From contig NZ_CP147404.1 of the NCBI RefSeq assembly GCF_037201805.1, positions 596,501 through 660,500 on the forward strand: a stretch of DNA of 64,000 nt, read 5' to 3'. Shown one piece after another: positions 42,663 through 51,494 of the stretch. The translations under genes were made by a program, and so were the position numbers. Within the stretch, counting starts at the first letter, position 1, and each line of letters starts with the position of its first letter. The stretch comes from Bacillus sp. FJAT-52991 (GTDB lineage Bacteria > Bacillota > Bacilli > Bacillales > Domibacillaceae). Under the pieces are notes generated by a model. The model searched no databases. It saw only the letters and a program-made list of their open reading frames with translations, and was not told the origin of the DNA.

Positions 42663-43076
42663 CTATTTCTTCATCCCCCTTTCTGCAAATCGAATCTTTT
42701 TTAAAAGTTCATTTTCCGCCTTTAACAAGTTAATTTGTGCTTCTAAGCGAGCATTTTTCTCCTCTAGGGATAATTCTCTTTCTCTAGGACGCCCTGAGTT
42801 ACCAGTTCTAGTATCACGTAAACCACTTATCCCTCCCTCATTGTAAGCATCATTCCACCTTCTACTAGCTGACTTAATCCGGTGTTTCCCCAAAACATCT
42901 ATGTCAAAACCATGTTGTTCAAATATATCTCTGGCAAACTTGCCTTTCTTTTTTTCTGCGATAAAAATATGTTTAAATTCATCTGTATAGGTAATTCCTT
43001 TTAAACTTACAGATTTAACGTAAGGATTAATTGATAGCAACTTGATCTCTTTTTCTGTAAAAACCTTTTTACTCAT
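42663..43076 (-). CDS. IS3-family transposase OrfA (helix-turn-helix)
   Basis: The 137-residue DNA-binding part has an N-terminal helix-turn-helix (TDEFKHIFIAEKKKGKFARD) and a second HTH region with SASRRWNDAYNEGG. A coiled-coil leucine zipper (EEKNARLEAQINLLKAENELLKK) precedes the frameshift site. It is typical of IS150-like elements. Confidence 0.88.
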   Translation of the reverse strand: MSKKVFTEKEIKLLSINPYVKSVSLKGITYTDEFKHIFIAEKKKGKFARDIFEQHGFDIDVLGKHRIKSASRRWNDAYNEGGISGLRDTRTGNSGRPRERELSLEEKNARLEAQINLLKAENELLKKIRFAERGMKK

Positions 43077-43189
43077 AATTTCTCCGTCTCCATGTCAATT
43101 TCTCTGGTTGTGTTTTTTATTATACAAAAAAGTACCCTATAGGTAGACTTTTTTAGTGTCTACTCTATAGGGTACACTTTAGGCCCAAG

Positions 43190-43361
43190 GTTCAAAGGTG
43201 ATTGCTTTTTATCCCGCATTAACGGGCTGTAAGACCCCCACCTCAACATGGCAGAAGGAGCATAGCCGTGTAGGTGGGGGATCAACAGCCCGTAAACGCC
43301 CGATCCGTTCAACTAACAATCAGTGGGGGAGGAAGAAAACCCCCACTGATTGAAGGTTCAC
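43190..43361 (-). repeat. Long hairpin repeat (IS605-end-like), full form
   Basis: Three parts are visible. (1) A 20-nt imperfect inverted repeat around CGGGCTGT (43211-43230) and ACAGCCCG (43286-43293) closes a ~93-nt palindrome. (2) Inside it CCCCCACCT (43235-43243) pairs with AGGTGGGGG (43272-43280). (3) Next to the histidine-kinase stop is CAATCAGTGGGGG with its complement (43317-43329/43340-43352). The inner hairpin resembles the right end of the TnpB element at 54912-54956. It could be a MITE-like derivative. Confidence 0.65.
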
Positions 43362-43365
43362 TTTA

Positions 43366-46300
43366 TTACTTTACAAGTTTCGGGATTTTAAAAGTCATTT
43401 CTGTTCCTTGATTAGGTGAACTTTTGATTTGTAATCCTTGACCGTAAATCCGCTTCAGGCGTTTATTTATATTGAGGAGGCCGACTTCTTTTCTTCCCGG
43501 TATTTTTTCATCAAGGACTTGTTTCAATTTTGCCTCATCCATGCCCACGCCGTCGTCAATAATAGCTATTGTGGTGAAGGTTGGATGATCAGTGATTCGA
43601 ATACAAATGGTACCACCCTTCGCTTTTTTTAGAATTCCGTGGAGGATGGCGTTTTCTACCAATGGCTGAATGGAAAGGGGAGGAATGTCTAATGTTAGTT
43701 TCTCGTCTACTTCCCAAATAATTTGTAAGCGATCGCCAAATCGCTCTTTTTCTATGTAAAGATAAGAACGCACAAGTTCAAGCTCGTGCTTTATTGGAAC
43801 GACACGTTCTAAATTTTTCACGTCAAAGCTTTGACGCAAATAATGCCCAAATTTGTTCAGAAGATGAACCATTCTCGATGTATCAATGGTACTGAGTGAT
43901 GCGATCGTATTTAATGTATTGAAAAGAAAATGTGGCCGAATTTGAGCTTGAAGCCACGCCGCCTCCATACAAAGACGTTCGTTAATGGAATGTTTTAAGT
44001 CAATAAGGGCTTGACTCCGAACCTTTAACTCTAGCGAATTGATCGGTTTCGTCACATAATCATTCGCACCTAAGGCGAAACCAGTATACACATCTTCAGG
44101 GTAACTTCTTGCTGTTAATAAAAGAATAGGAAGCTCTAACGCCGAATATTGTTCGCGAATCAAACGTACTAATTCATATCCGGACATATTTGGCATCATG
44201 GCATCTAAAATAATTAAGTCCCAATCTCTTGTATTTAATAAGTCTAACGCTTCTTTACTGCTTGTGACTGTTACAACTACATATTGTTCGGACGGGAAGA
44301 AATTACGGATGACCTTCAAATTAATGGGATCATCGTCTATTGCTAGAATCGTAAAGCATGATTCATTAGATGGTTTTTCTTGCAGTTGGAAGTGATCGTT
44401 ACGATCGTTGATATCCGATTCCTCGTTTGAGTCCACTTCTAGTTCTTCATCCTTCTGTATTAGACCTCTAGCTATAGGCAGTGTAAAGGAAAAGAAGGAA
44501 TCTTGATTAGGAATAGAGTGGATATGTAATGATCCGCCGTGCAGCTCAATTAATTGTTTGCAAACATTCAGCCCAAGCTCTTCGCCACGTTCAGTCATTG
44601 TTGAATGACTTTTTGTTTCTTCATCTATAGTGAGACCAGAGCTTTTTATTTGAATGGTTACTGTGTCATCGTTATGTTCCGCTTGAACAATAATGGAGCC
44701 TTCATTTGTAAATTTGACAGCGTAATGCAATAGGTTAAACAGGATTTGAATAAGTCGTTTTTCATCCGCTAGTACATTAGGAAATGAATCCGGAATAGTC
44801 GATAACAATTGAATTTTCTTCCCATCAGTCATAAACCTCACTATATCGAAAACACCAAATAATGCTGCATGAATGTTGGTGCTTTGCGGATGAATATGGA
44901 TCGATTGTTCTTTTAATCGAGTGAAATCGAGCAGATCATTGAGCATAAATGACATGCTGCGACCAATATCGATGAGAAGCTTTAAATCATTTTTGTCTTC
45001 CAAAGGGATAGAGCCTGTGTTGCGATCGTGTATAGTTTGAGCGATCGTTATCATCTCATTAAGAGGGGTCCATAATTGCTGAGAGCTATTTACTAGAAAA
45101 TCATCTTTTAATTTATCGGTTTGTTTGAGCTGGTGAACAAGCTTCTTAGATTCATTGGTCGTTTGTTGAAAACGTTTAAACCAGAAAAGAGAAAATCCAA
45201 GAAAGGCAAATAGATAATCGAAGGGATAGAATGGTATTTCTTGTAAGTTAACGCTTTTAATGATCACCCATATGATCCCAGATGTTGTACTTAAAGCAGT
45301 TAAGGCTAGAAAAAAGGACTCTTCCTGTTGTTGGACATATAATTTCAAAGCTAGAACGATCACTGTAATAAAAGAGCTGAGATACAGTAAAGAAAATAAA
45401 ACCCCTCCAAAAAACAAGAATTTGATGGGAAGCAGTAAAATGCACAATGCAAATAGGCCATATAAAATATTGAACCAACGGAATATTTTCGCTTTTTTAT
45501 ACTCGGTTAACAAACTCCTGATTAATTGCATAAAGAAAAATGCAGAAACAAGATAAATAAATTGGGTGACTTTGATCGACCAATCATAATCAAGATGCAG
45601 CCACTCAAGTATAGATTTATTGTAGTTGATGAATTCATCCATCGCCGTAAAGAGAAATCCAACAGTGAAAAAAAGAAGGATTTTCTTTCGATAGATAAAA
45701 ATATAAATCAATATCGTATATAAACTGAACAACAGCAGAACCATAATGGCTAGCGTTGTCATTGTTTTAGTAGACTGTTGTTCATGAATGATCGATGTAG
45801 CAGAACCGAATTTGATTGATTTCTCAATGCTTGCATTTTCAGGTGTATCAAAATTAGAGACTTGCATGACGATTTCAATTTCACTTTGATCTGTTGCAAA
45901 AAAAGCTGTATCCGAACTATATTGTCCCTTATGTTGACGACTCGTTTCTGCCACTTCTCCTGATTTAGCTACTTGCTGGCCATTAATAAATAATTTATAA
46001 GCGGTGTTGGTAACTGGAATTCGAATTCCATAAGTTTGTTTTTTGCCTTGATCTTGATTAAGTAAAATACGTAACTTGTACGTACCAAATTGATCGTTGC
46101 AATCCTTGCCCCCTCTTGTAGGTACGGAAATAATCTCGGTATCGGACGAAGTATCTTCATCTAGTTGAGGATTCAATAGGATCTCAGGTGAGAATTTCCA
46201 TTCTCCATCTAGCGAAATAGAATCCTCATCAGTTAAATCAATATTTCTAAGATCCAAAACGCCTTGCTTAGCAAGCCGGTAATCAGGAGTCGAATGATAG

Positions 46301-46392
46301 GCTACCCATGCAAGACGAAAACTAGTAAGCAAAAACAAAGTTATACACACAATCAGAATAGGTTTATATCTAGCACTATGAAAATTAAACAA
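43366..46392 (-). CDS. 7TMR-DISM hybrid sensor with degenerate HisKA, receiver and LytS-type kinase
   Basis: The 1008-residue protein reads as a signal anchor (12-30), an extracellular beta-sandwich (about 45-205), seven membrane helices (about 210-400) and a coiled coil. A HisKA-like segment follows in which the usual HE motif is replaced (SSQQLWTPLNEM), so the phospho-His is missing. Then come a weak HATPase, a receiver domain with LIILDAMMPNMSG and TKPIN, and a second kinase of the LytS/YehU type (RPHFLFNTLNTIASL; LVENAILHG; DDGVGMDE). The start appears to be TTG 46392 with only a distant AGAGGG. No separate response regulator is adjacent. Confidence 0.85.
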   Translation of the reverse strand: MFNFHSARYKPILIVCITLFLLTSFRLAWVAYHSTPDYRLAKQGVLDLRNIDLTDEDSISLDGEWKFSPEILLNPQLDEDTSSDTEIISVPTRGGKDCNDQFGTYKLRILLNQDQGKKQTYGIRIPVTNTAYKLFINGQQVAKSGEVAETSRQHKGQYSSDTAFFATDQSEIEIVMQVSNFDTPENASIEKSIKFGSATSIIHEQQSTKTMTTLAIMVLLLFSLYTILIYIFIYRKKILLFFTVGFLFTAMDEFINYNKSILEWLHLDYDWSIKVTQFIYLVSAFFFMQLIRSLLTEYKKAKIFRWFNILYGLFALCILLLPIKFLFFGGVLFSLLYLSSFITVIVLALKLYVQQQEESFFLALTALSTTSGIIWVIIKSVNLQEIPFYPFDYLFAFLGFSLFWFKRFQQTTNESKKLVHQLKQTDKLKDDFLVNSSQQLWTPLNEMITIAQTIHDRNTGSIPLEDKNDLKLLIDIGRSMSFMLNDLLDFTRLKEQSIHIHPQSTNIHAALFGVFDIVRFMTDGKKIQLLSTIPDSFPNVLADEKRLIQILFNLLHYAVKFTNEGSIIVQAEHNDDTVTIQIKSSGLTIDEETKSHSTMTERGEELGLNVCKQLIELHGGSLHIHSIPNQDSFFSFTLPIARGLIQKDEELEVDSNEESDINDRNDHFQLQEKPSNESCFTILAIDDDPINLKVIRNFFPSEQYVVVTVTSSKEALDLLNTRDWDLIILDAMMPNMSGYELVRLIREQYSALELPILLLTARSYPEDVYTGFALGANDYVTKPINSLELKVRSQALIDLKHSINERLCMEAAWLQAQIRPHFLFNTLNTIASLSTIDTSRMVHLLNKFGHYLRQSFDVKNLERVVPIKHELELVRSYLYIEKERFGDRLQIIWEVDEKLTLDIPPLSIQPLVENAILHGILKKAKGGTICIRITDHPTFTTIAIIDDGVGMDEAKLKQVLDEKIPGRKEVGLLNINKRLKRIYGQGLQIKSSPNQGTEMTFKIPKLVK

Positions 46393-46444
46393 AATGGAAA
46401 CAATCCCTCTAGTAGTTATTTATACCAAATATAGCAAATTTGAT

Positions 46445-46470
46445 GGATGCCTGTCACTCACTGTTTTATT
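46445..46470 (+). repeat. Dispersed repeat, degenerate copy L
   Basis: Only GATGCCTGTCACTCACTG and TTTTATT remain; the GTCGA part is lost. It lies upstream of the histidine-kinase gene. Confidence 0.5.
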
Positions 46471-46596
46471 AGTGGATTAGCCTTTCATATATATGGTGTA
46501 TGGGGATTCTACTTGCTAGTTTTGAACGGGGATGTTCCTTTGTTTATCGATCAATGATGGGGGTATAAGGAAAACAACCAAAAAAGGAGGTATGGG

Positions 46597-47208
46597 ATGA
46601 AGAGGAAAAAGGTTAGGCAGACAAATATACCAAAGGTGACGATTCTTGCTGTGATCTTTTCGTTTTTATTTGGAGCGCTTACGGAAGATTTAACTTGGTT
46701 TTTGTTCAGTATAGGGCTGGTTCCTGTCTTCTTGCTTATTTTATATATTGTGTGGTTGAAATACGGACATGATGGTGTACATGTAAGAACGATTAATGTA
46801 TTTATTATGTTGATAATGATGACATTTTATTGTTATATTCCAATGTTACACTTGACGTTCCGTACTTGGAGTATGTGGCTCACGTTGGCATTGTACATCA
46901 TTATTTTTGCTATTTGCTATTTTAATAGGAGATCCATGGTGTTGAAGGTGAATAATTTAGATGCGAATGGCCGATATAAGCGATCTAAACTTCTTTTGAT
47001 TTATAGTGTCATGTTGGGGGTAATTGGAATGATTGCTATATGGATCGCGAATGAAGTGCTCGTACCTACAAACTCGGTAGTAATCGCGGCATTGTTTTAT
47101 GTAGGTTCTTATTTCTTCTTGATATTAAGTCCGATTTTTTTACTTTCTCCTAAGAAAGCTTTAGAGATGAAGGTGATTTCAGAAGACTATTATGATCATT
47201 ATCGGTAA
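46597..47208 (+). CDS. Multi-span membrane protein of unknown function
   Basis: The 203-residue protein has about six hydrophobic segments (near residues 14-30, 34-52, 65-85, 90-108, 128-148 and 155-178), a basic N-terminus and a polar C-terminal tail. The ATG follows AAAGGAGGTATGGG. I recognise no family. It is monocistronic, with its own terminator. Confidence 0.7.
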   Translation: MKRKKVRQTNIPKVTILAVIFSFLFGALTEDLTWFLFSIGLVPVFLLILYIVWLKYGHDGVHVRTINVFIMLIMMTFYCYIPMLHLTFRTWSMWLTLALYIIIFAICYFNRRSMVLKVNNLDANGRYKRSKLLLIYSVMLGVIGMIAIWIANEVLVPTNSVVIAALFYVGSYFFLILSPIFLLSPKKALEMKVISEDYYDHYR

Positions 47209-47242
47209 AAATAGAAATGTTAGTGAGTAAATGAGTGGAAAG

Positions 47243-47276
47243 AGGCGATGGGGATATTTGATCCTCATCGCCTTTC
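47243..47276 (+). terminator. Terminator of the membrane-protein gene
   Basis: AGGCGATGGGGAT pairs with ATCCTCATCGCCT (two mismatched positions), followed by TTT. Confidence 0.75.
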
Positions 47277-47321
47277 AATCAGTGGGGAATGAAGAAAATC
47301 CCTCACTGATTGAAGTTTCAC
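47274..47321 (-). repeat. Hairpin repeat, short form (3' of the VWA gene)
   Basis: CAATCAGTGGGG pairs with CCCTCACTGATTG. On the minus strand GTGAAACTTCAATCAGTG starts 1 nt after the stop codon of the VWA gene. It is the same stop-adjacent arrangement as at 15856 and 43361. Confidence 0.75.
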
Positions 47322-47322
47322 G

Positions 47323-48696
47323 TTATTGTTCCCATTGTTTTTTCCAATCCGCTACTTGTTGGTCAATGGTATTTTTCGCTTCTTCTAGTTCTTGCTTTTT
47401 CGTTTCGTATGATTCCTTGAAGTGATCGTTACGCAATTTGTTCATCTCATCAGCTAGTGCAAGTGCTCCCTTTTTTGTTTCTTCGTCAATTAGCTGTTCA
47501 TTTGCTAAAAAGTAAATCGCGTCTGTAATCCGATATTTTTCATAGTTACTTAAATCATGTAAATGAGTGTAATAATTGACGAGCTCTTGAGATTGGTTGA
47601 CATATTCAGCTAATGGCACGCCTTGTTTCCCCATTACTTCAAAGATGGAAGGTCGCCATTTTTCAATAATTTGCGTTTCCAACTCGTCTTTCGTTTTTAC
47701 GGTCACATACTCACCGCCGCCAGCCTCTGCTACTTGCTTTAATTGGTTTTGACCTTGATCATCGACATCGAACCCAATGATATTAACCTTGGCTTGAATA
47801 TTTTGCTCTTGTAGTTTTTTCGCTGTGGCAACAGGGTCACCATCGCATGTTTCAATCCCATCACTGACAATATAGACGATATTTTTATATTCTTCAGCGG
47901 GATAAGCGGCAAGAATGTCGGATGCTTGATTGATGGCACCAGCTAATGGTGTCCATCCGCTCGCTTGAAAGGAATTCGTCGCCTCGTTAAAGGTGGTTTG
48001 ATCGTATGGACCTAATGGAAAAACCGATTCAATGGCTGCACAGGATTTTTGCTTATCCGCATCGTTTCCCGTTCCGATATGGCCATAGGAGAGCAAAGAT
48101 ACATTGGTTCCTTCAGGCAACTCCGATGCAAATTCTTGAATGGTGTTCTTCGCTAAATCCATTTTGACTCCACCGGGAACTGTAGCTTTCATGCTTCCGC
48201 TTGCATCCATCAAAATAACTACATTGGTTTGCTTTTGTTTCATTTCGACGGAGGTTTCTTCTGTGGGCAATTCTGGAGCTTGAAATCCATGTTGGAAGTC
48301 ATGTAGTGGTCGGTAGAATTTTTCATATTGTCCGGAACCAAGCTGATACACGAGATAATCGTATACTGCATCACTTGTTGGGTTCTTTTGTTTTTGGAAA
48401 TAATGGCTGATTTCTTTTTCCATCATAGGTTTAAAGTCTTTTTCATAGAAATCGCGATATTGAGTCCAATTAACTGTTCGAACGGCTTCGATGTCCTCAT
48501 CAAAATGTTCTTTCATTAGGACACCTGGTGGTTGTGAAATCATCTCTTCAACGGTTCGTGCGGCGGGTTTCATTGTTTCTGTCTTTGATGTGGGCGATTC
48601 AGTTGGTTTTTCGGTTGGGTTGGTTGGTTCATTTGAACACGCGGAAATAAGCAGTAAGCAGAGTAGGAGTGCGAAAATTTTTCCATAACGCCTCAT
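47323..48696 (-). CDS. VWA-domain lipoprotein
   Basis: The protein is 457 residues from the ATG at 48694-48696, which lies behind GGAGGTC; the frame extends upstream without a ribosome binding site. The lipoprotein signal ends in LISAC at about residue 18. The von Willebrand factor A domain (about residues 160-345) has an intact MIDAS motif DASGS (ILMDASGSM) and YIVSDGIETCDGD. The C-terminal 100 residues are charged and helical. Its partner is unknown. Confidence 0.88.
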   Translation of the reverse strand: MRRYGKIFALLLCLLLISACSNEPTNPTEKPTESPTSKTETMKPAARTVEEMISQPPGVLMKEHFDEDIEAVRTVNWTQYRDFYEKDFKPMMEKEISHYFQKQKNPTSDAVYDYLVYQLGSGQYEKFYRPLHDFQHGFQAPELPTEETSVEMKQKQTNVVILMDASGSMKATVPGGVKMDLAKNTIQEFASELPEGTNVSLLSYGHIGTGNDADKQKSCAAIESVFPLGPYDQTTFNEATNSFQASGWTPLAGAINQASDILAAYPAEEYKNIVYIVSDGIETCDGDPVATAKKLQEQNIQAKVNIIGFDVDDQGQNQLKQVAEAGGGEYVTVKTKDELETQIIEKWRPSIFEVMGKQGVPLAEYVNQSQELVNYYTHLHDLSNYEKYRITDAIYFLANEQLIDEETKKGALALADEMNKLRNDHFKESYETKKQELEEAKNTIDQQVADWKKQWEQ

Positions 48697-48825
48697 GGGC
48701 AGACCTCCTAAAATATCAATATACTTTATATTATTACAAAAAAAGGAGGAAAATCGCAACTCTTTATTGTATTATGTTATCAAAAATGATAATATAATTA
48801 AAAGTGATAAAAAGGTGTGGAGAAG

Positions 48826-49362
48826 ATGGATCATAAAGTATTAAGCGGGCTATTAAACCCGATTAGAATGAGGATTTTGCAGACGTTGTTAGGTCAGGAA
48901 ACAGTAACAACTCGAGTGATCTCTGAGCAATTGCCAGATATCCCGCAAGCGAGCTTATATAGACATATTAATAAGCTGGTAAAGGATGAGGTTTTAGAAA
49001 TTTGTGAGGAGAATAAAATAAGAGGCACGGTTGAAAAGGTGTACCGCTTAAAAATCAATCCGTTTCAGCAAATTCAAGAAGCGGTGGAGCAAGGTGGCAA
49101 GGAAGAGCATTTTCAGCTATTTTATACATTTGCGATGTCGTTACTAACCGATTTTCAGCAGTATGTGAATACAGAAGATTATGATATGGAAAAAGATCGT
49201 GTCGGATTTAGAAGCTACCCATTTTATTTAAGTGATGAAGAATGCGATGCGTTTTTGGAGGATATGAAACAGGCGTTGATGAAGGTCGCGAGGAATGAGC
49301 CGAATGATCAACGGACATTGCGGAAATTTTCATTTACGATGATGCCTGGGAAAGATGAATAG
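48826..49362 (+). CDS. Winged-helix transcriptional regulator (ArsR-like)
   Basis: The 178-residue protein has an N-terminal winged helix (LLNPIRMRILQTLLG and PQASLYRHINKLVKDEVLE as recognition helix) and a C-terminal helical domain. The ATG at 48826 is preferred over the GTG at 48817, which would overlap the ribosome binding site. The gene is followed 11 nt later by an alpha/beta hydrolase. It probably regulates this pair. The ligand is unknown. Confidence 0.85.
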   Translation: MDHKVLSGLLNPIRMRILQTLLGQETVTTRVISEQLPDIPQASLYRHINKLVKDEVLEICEENKIRGTVEKVYRLKINPFQQIQEAVEQGGKEEHFQLFYTFAMSLLTDFQQYVNTEDYDMEKDRVGFRSYPFYLSDEECDAFLEDMKQALMKVARNEPNDQRTLRKFSFTMMPGKDE

Positions 49363-49373
49363 GGGGAAAGAAG

Positions 49374-50348
49374 ATGAAAACGATGGACGTCATGGTTCAA
49401 GGGAAATATGTTTTAAGTGCGACGTTAACGATTCCAGAAAATGAGCATGAACAACATCCAGCTGTTGTGATCGTAAGTGGTACCGGCACAGCTGATCGAG
49501 ATGGAAATATGAAAAACTTTCAAATGAACATTTATAAGGAATTAGCGGAGTTTTTTTCAAGCCTTGGCTTTGTGACGATTCGCTATGATAAGCGTGGAGT
49601 GGCGAAGAGTAAAGGAGATGCCGATAAAACGGGGATGTTTGACTTAGTCGATGATGTGATGAGCCAGGTTGATTTTTTGAGAAGTTTATCTTATGTAGAT
49701 CCGAATCGTATTGTTTTATTAGGGCATAGTGAAGGCTGTATTTTAACAACGATTGCTCATTCAAAATCTCCAGTCGCTGGATTGATTTTGCTGGCGGGGG
49801 CGGGAACTTCGTTGAAAACAGCGATGGAATATCAAAATAGGGGCGTCGCAGAAGAAGTGAAGAAGATGAAGGGAGTCAAGGGGTTCTTGCTTCGAAAGCT
49901 CGTTTCGGAAAAGAAAGTGATGGAAAAACAGCAGAAGTTTTTTGATAAGATTTTATCTTCTAAAGAAGATGTCATTAAGCTTCAGTTCAAAAAATTTCCG
50001 GCTAAGTGGCTGCGCGAGCATTTACATTATACTGATGGGGCTATATTGAATCACTTAAAGGAAACAACTTGTCCAGTGCTAGCAATCACAGGTGAGAAAG
50101 ATGTGCAAACCAAGGCCGCTGATTTACAGACGGTGGCTGCATTAGGCAAGGACAATATTCACTGCCATGTGGTGAAGGATATGGATCATGTGCTACGCGA
50201 ATATACAGGAGAAAAAAGCGTGCTAAACGTGAAGAAGCAATATAAAAACCAAATCGGTAAGCCGACGCATCCGCAGCTAGAAGAAGAGATCAAGAAGTGG
50301 TGCTTGTCACTCCCCGACTTTTGTCGAACTGTGATAGTTAAGACTTAA
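49374..50348 (+). CDS. Alpha/beta-fold hydrolase
   Basis: The 324-residue serine hydrolase has the oxyanion region VSGTGTADRDGN, the nucleophile elbow GHSEGC, an Asp in ITGEKDVQ and the catalytic His in DMDHVLRE. There is no signal peptide. About 16 residues at the C-terminus, from CLSLPDFCR on, are encoded by and after repeat copy M. It is co-transcribed with the winged-helix regulator. The substrate is unknown. Confidence 0.87.
   Translation: MKTMDVMVQGKYVLSATLTIPENEHEQHPAVVIVSGTGTADRDGNMKNFQMNIYKELAEFFSSLGFVTIRYDKRGVAKSKGDADKTGMFDLVDDVMSQVDFLRSLSYVDPNRIVLLGHSEGCILTTIAHSKSPVAGLILLAGAGTSLKTAMEYQNRGVAEEVKKMKGVKGFLLRKLVSEKKVMEKQQKFFDKILSSKEDVIKLQFKKFPAKWLREHLHYTDGAILNHLKETTCPVLAITGEKDVQTKAADLQTVAALGKDNIHCHVVKDMDHVLREYTGEKSVLNVKKQYKNQIGKPTHPQLEEEIKKWCLSLPDFCRTVIVKT
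50298..50328 (+). repeat. Dispersed repeat, copy M (inside the hydrolase 3' end)
   Basis: GGTGCTTGTCAC, TCCCCGA, CTTTTGTCGAA, read through in frame near the C-terminus of the hydrolase. Confidence 0.8.
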
Positions 50349-50361
50349 TTATGTTAGAGCG

Positions 50362-50526
50362 ATGACATTGAAGAAAATTAATGATCAATTAGCGATGGAG
50401 AAAATGAGTGAACATTTCTGTATTGTTGAGGAAAAATGTTCAAATTTGCTTTTACAGCATAGGGAATGGATTAGCTTATTCGGTGGAAAGCAATTATTTA
50501 TAAAAGATAAAAGCCAGCGGGTCTGA
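50362..50526 (+). other. Short open frame of doubtful status (54 aa)
   Basis: ATG at 50362 opens a 54-codon frame (starts MTLKKINDQL) between the hydrolase and the lysoplasmalogenase genes. There is no convincing ribosome binding site, and the frame ends inside a hairpin. It may be a gene remnant. Nothing else is seen in this 200-nt gap apart from the terminator. Confidence 0.2.
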
Positions 50527-50545
50527 CGGAGACTGACTGGCTTTC
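50505..50545 (-). terminator. Terminator of the YhhN-family gene
   Basis: On the minus strand AAAGCCAG pairs with CTGGCTTT, followed by TATCTTTTATAAA, just after the stop codon of the gene. Confidence 0.75.
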
Positions 50546-50550
50546 AGTTG

Positions 50551-51183
50551 TTACAAGACCAAACTCAACGCAATCAAGTATTGTGCTAAGTAGTAAGTAA
50601 TCATCACATAATAATGGGCGGTCCGAAATTGTTTATGAAATTGGTCGTAGGCAAGGATGGCGTCAGAGACGAGAAAGGAGAAAGATCCAATAACTGCCCA
50701 TTGACTGCCTGTTACATACGATTGCGTAAACATCAAGCAAATGACGGCAATATACATCATGACACCGATTTGTAAGACGAGATTGCCTTCTTTTTTCAAA
50801 CTAGGATACAAAAAGCTGTAATAAAAAATTCCAAAAAGAGCAAGGGGTACGATGATACGCCATTCAATTATAAAATCTTGTAAGCCATTAGTGAACGCAA
50901 TAATATAACAAATATGTGCGATCAAGAAAGACGTTAACCCTTGTAAAAATTTGTTGCTTGGCAGCATTAAAAAGATGTCGCCGCAAACGGAGAATAACAG
51001 CCCGACAAGTACCCACATGACATAGAAAGTAGGCTCCTTTAACCCGGTGCTTGCTAACAAAATAATGAACACCATCGTCCCCGGTTTTAATACATATTTC
51101 CAAAAAGAAGAATCGGCTTTAACCGCGAATAGATAAGCGATCCCGGAAATGAAAATAATTGCACTTAATAAATAAATCAACAT
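50551..51183 (-). CDS. YhhN-family membrane protein (lysoplasmalogenase-like)
   Basis: The 210-residue protein has seven to eight membrane segments and matches the YhhN/TMEM86 family: LFSVCGDIFLMLPSNKFLQG, FLIAHICYIIAF and SFLVSDAILAYDQF (conserved Asp residues in membrane helices). The animal TMEM86 homologue hydrolyses lysoplasmalogens; the bacterial role is unproven. The ATG at 51181-51183 lies behind AGGGGG. Confidence 0.88.
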   Translation of the reverse strand: MLIYLLSAIIFISGIAYLFAVKADSSFWKYVLKPGTMVFIILLASTGLKEPTFYVMWVLVGLLFSVCGDIFLMLPSNKFLQGLTSFLIAHICYIIAFTNGLQDFIIEWRIIVPLALFGIFYYSFLYPSLKKEGNLVLQIGVMMYIAVICLMFTQSYVTGSQWAVIGSFSFLVSDAILAYDQFHKQFRTAHYYVMITYYLAQYLIALSLVL

Positions 51184-51257
51184 TTGTTCCCCCTGTAGAA
51201 TAGTATCTGTTTTACATTAAGTTACCAATATGGTGTAGGAAAGTCTATCGTTATTTA

Positions 51258-51368
51258 CTAAAAGATAATTATCATTTCTTCTTCTTTTCTTTCTTCTTCT
51301 TTATTAAAGGTCGCGGTTTGTGTTGGGAATAGTGTCTGGATCTGTGTCTGGTTTTGAGACGCATTCAT
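51258..51368 (-). CDS. Possible very small protein (36 aa)
   Basis: ATG at 51366-51368 follows AAGGAGGAG with good spacing. The frame encodes a Gln/Thr-rich start (MNASQNQTQIQTLF) and a Glu/Lys-rich end, finishing at 51258. The ribosome binding site is the main support. A GATAATTATC palindrome lies at its 3' end. I know no homologue. Confidence 0.35.
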   Translation of the reverse strand: MNASQNQTQIQTLFPTQTATFNKEEERKEEEMIIIF

Positions 51369-51494
51369 TTGATTTTTCTCCTCCTTATGTATGTCTTTCT
51401 ACTTTATATATAGAAAACAAAGAAGAAAAAGGGCACTTTTTCGCATAAAAAATTTCAACGGAAGCCATAGTAAGGAAAAAAGGAGGGGTTAGTT

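Larger units (their letters stand above)
41705..43187 (-). mobile_element. IS3-family insertion sequence (IS150-like group)
   Basis: Terminal inverted repeats GGCCTAAAGTGTACCCT (41705-41721) and its complement (43171-43187) bracket two overlapping-phase transposase frames. The GGCC at each end is palindromic and could instead be a 4-bp target duplication, so the exact tips are uncertain by 4 nt. The element is about 1.48 kb and looks complete. Confidence 0.88.
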
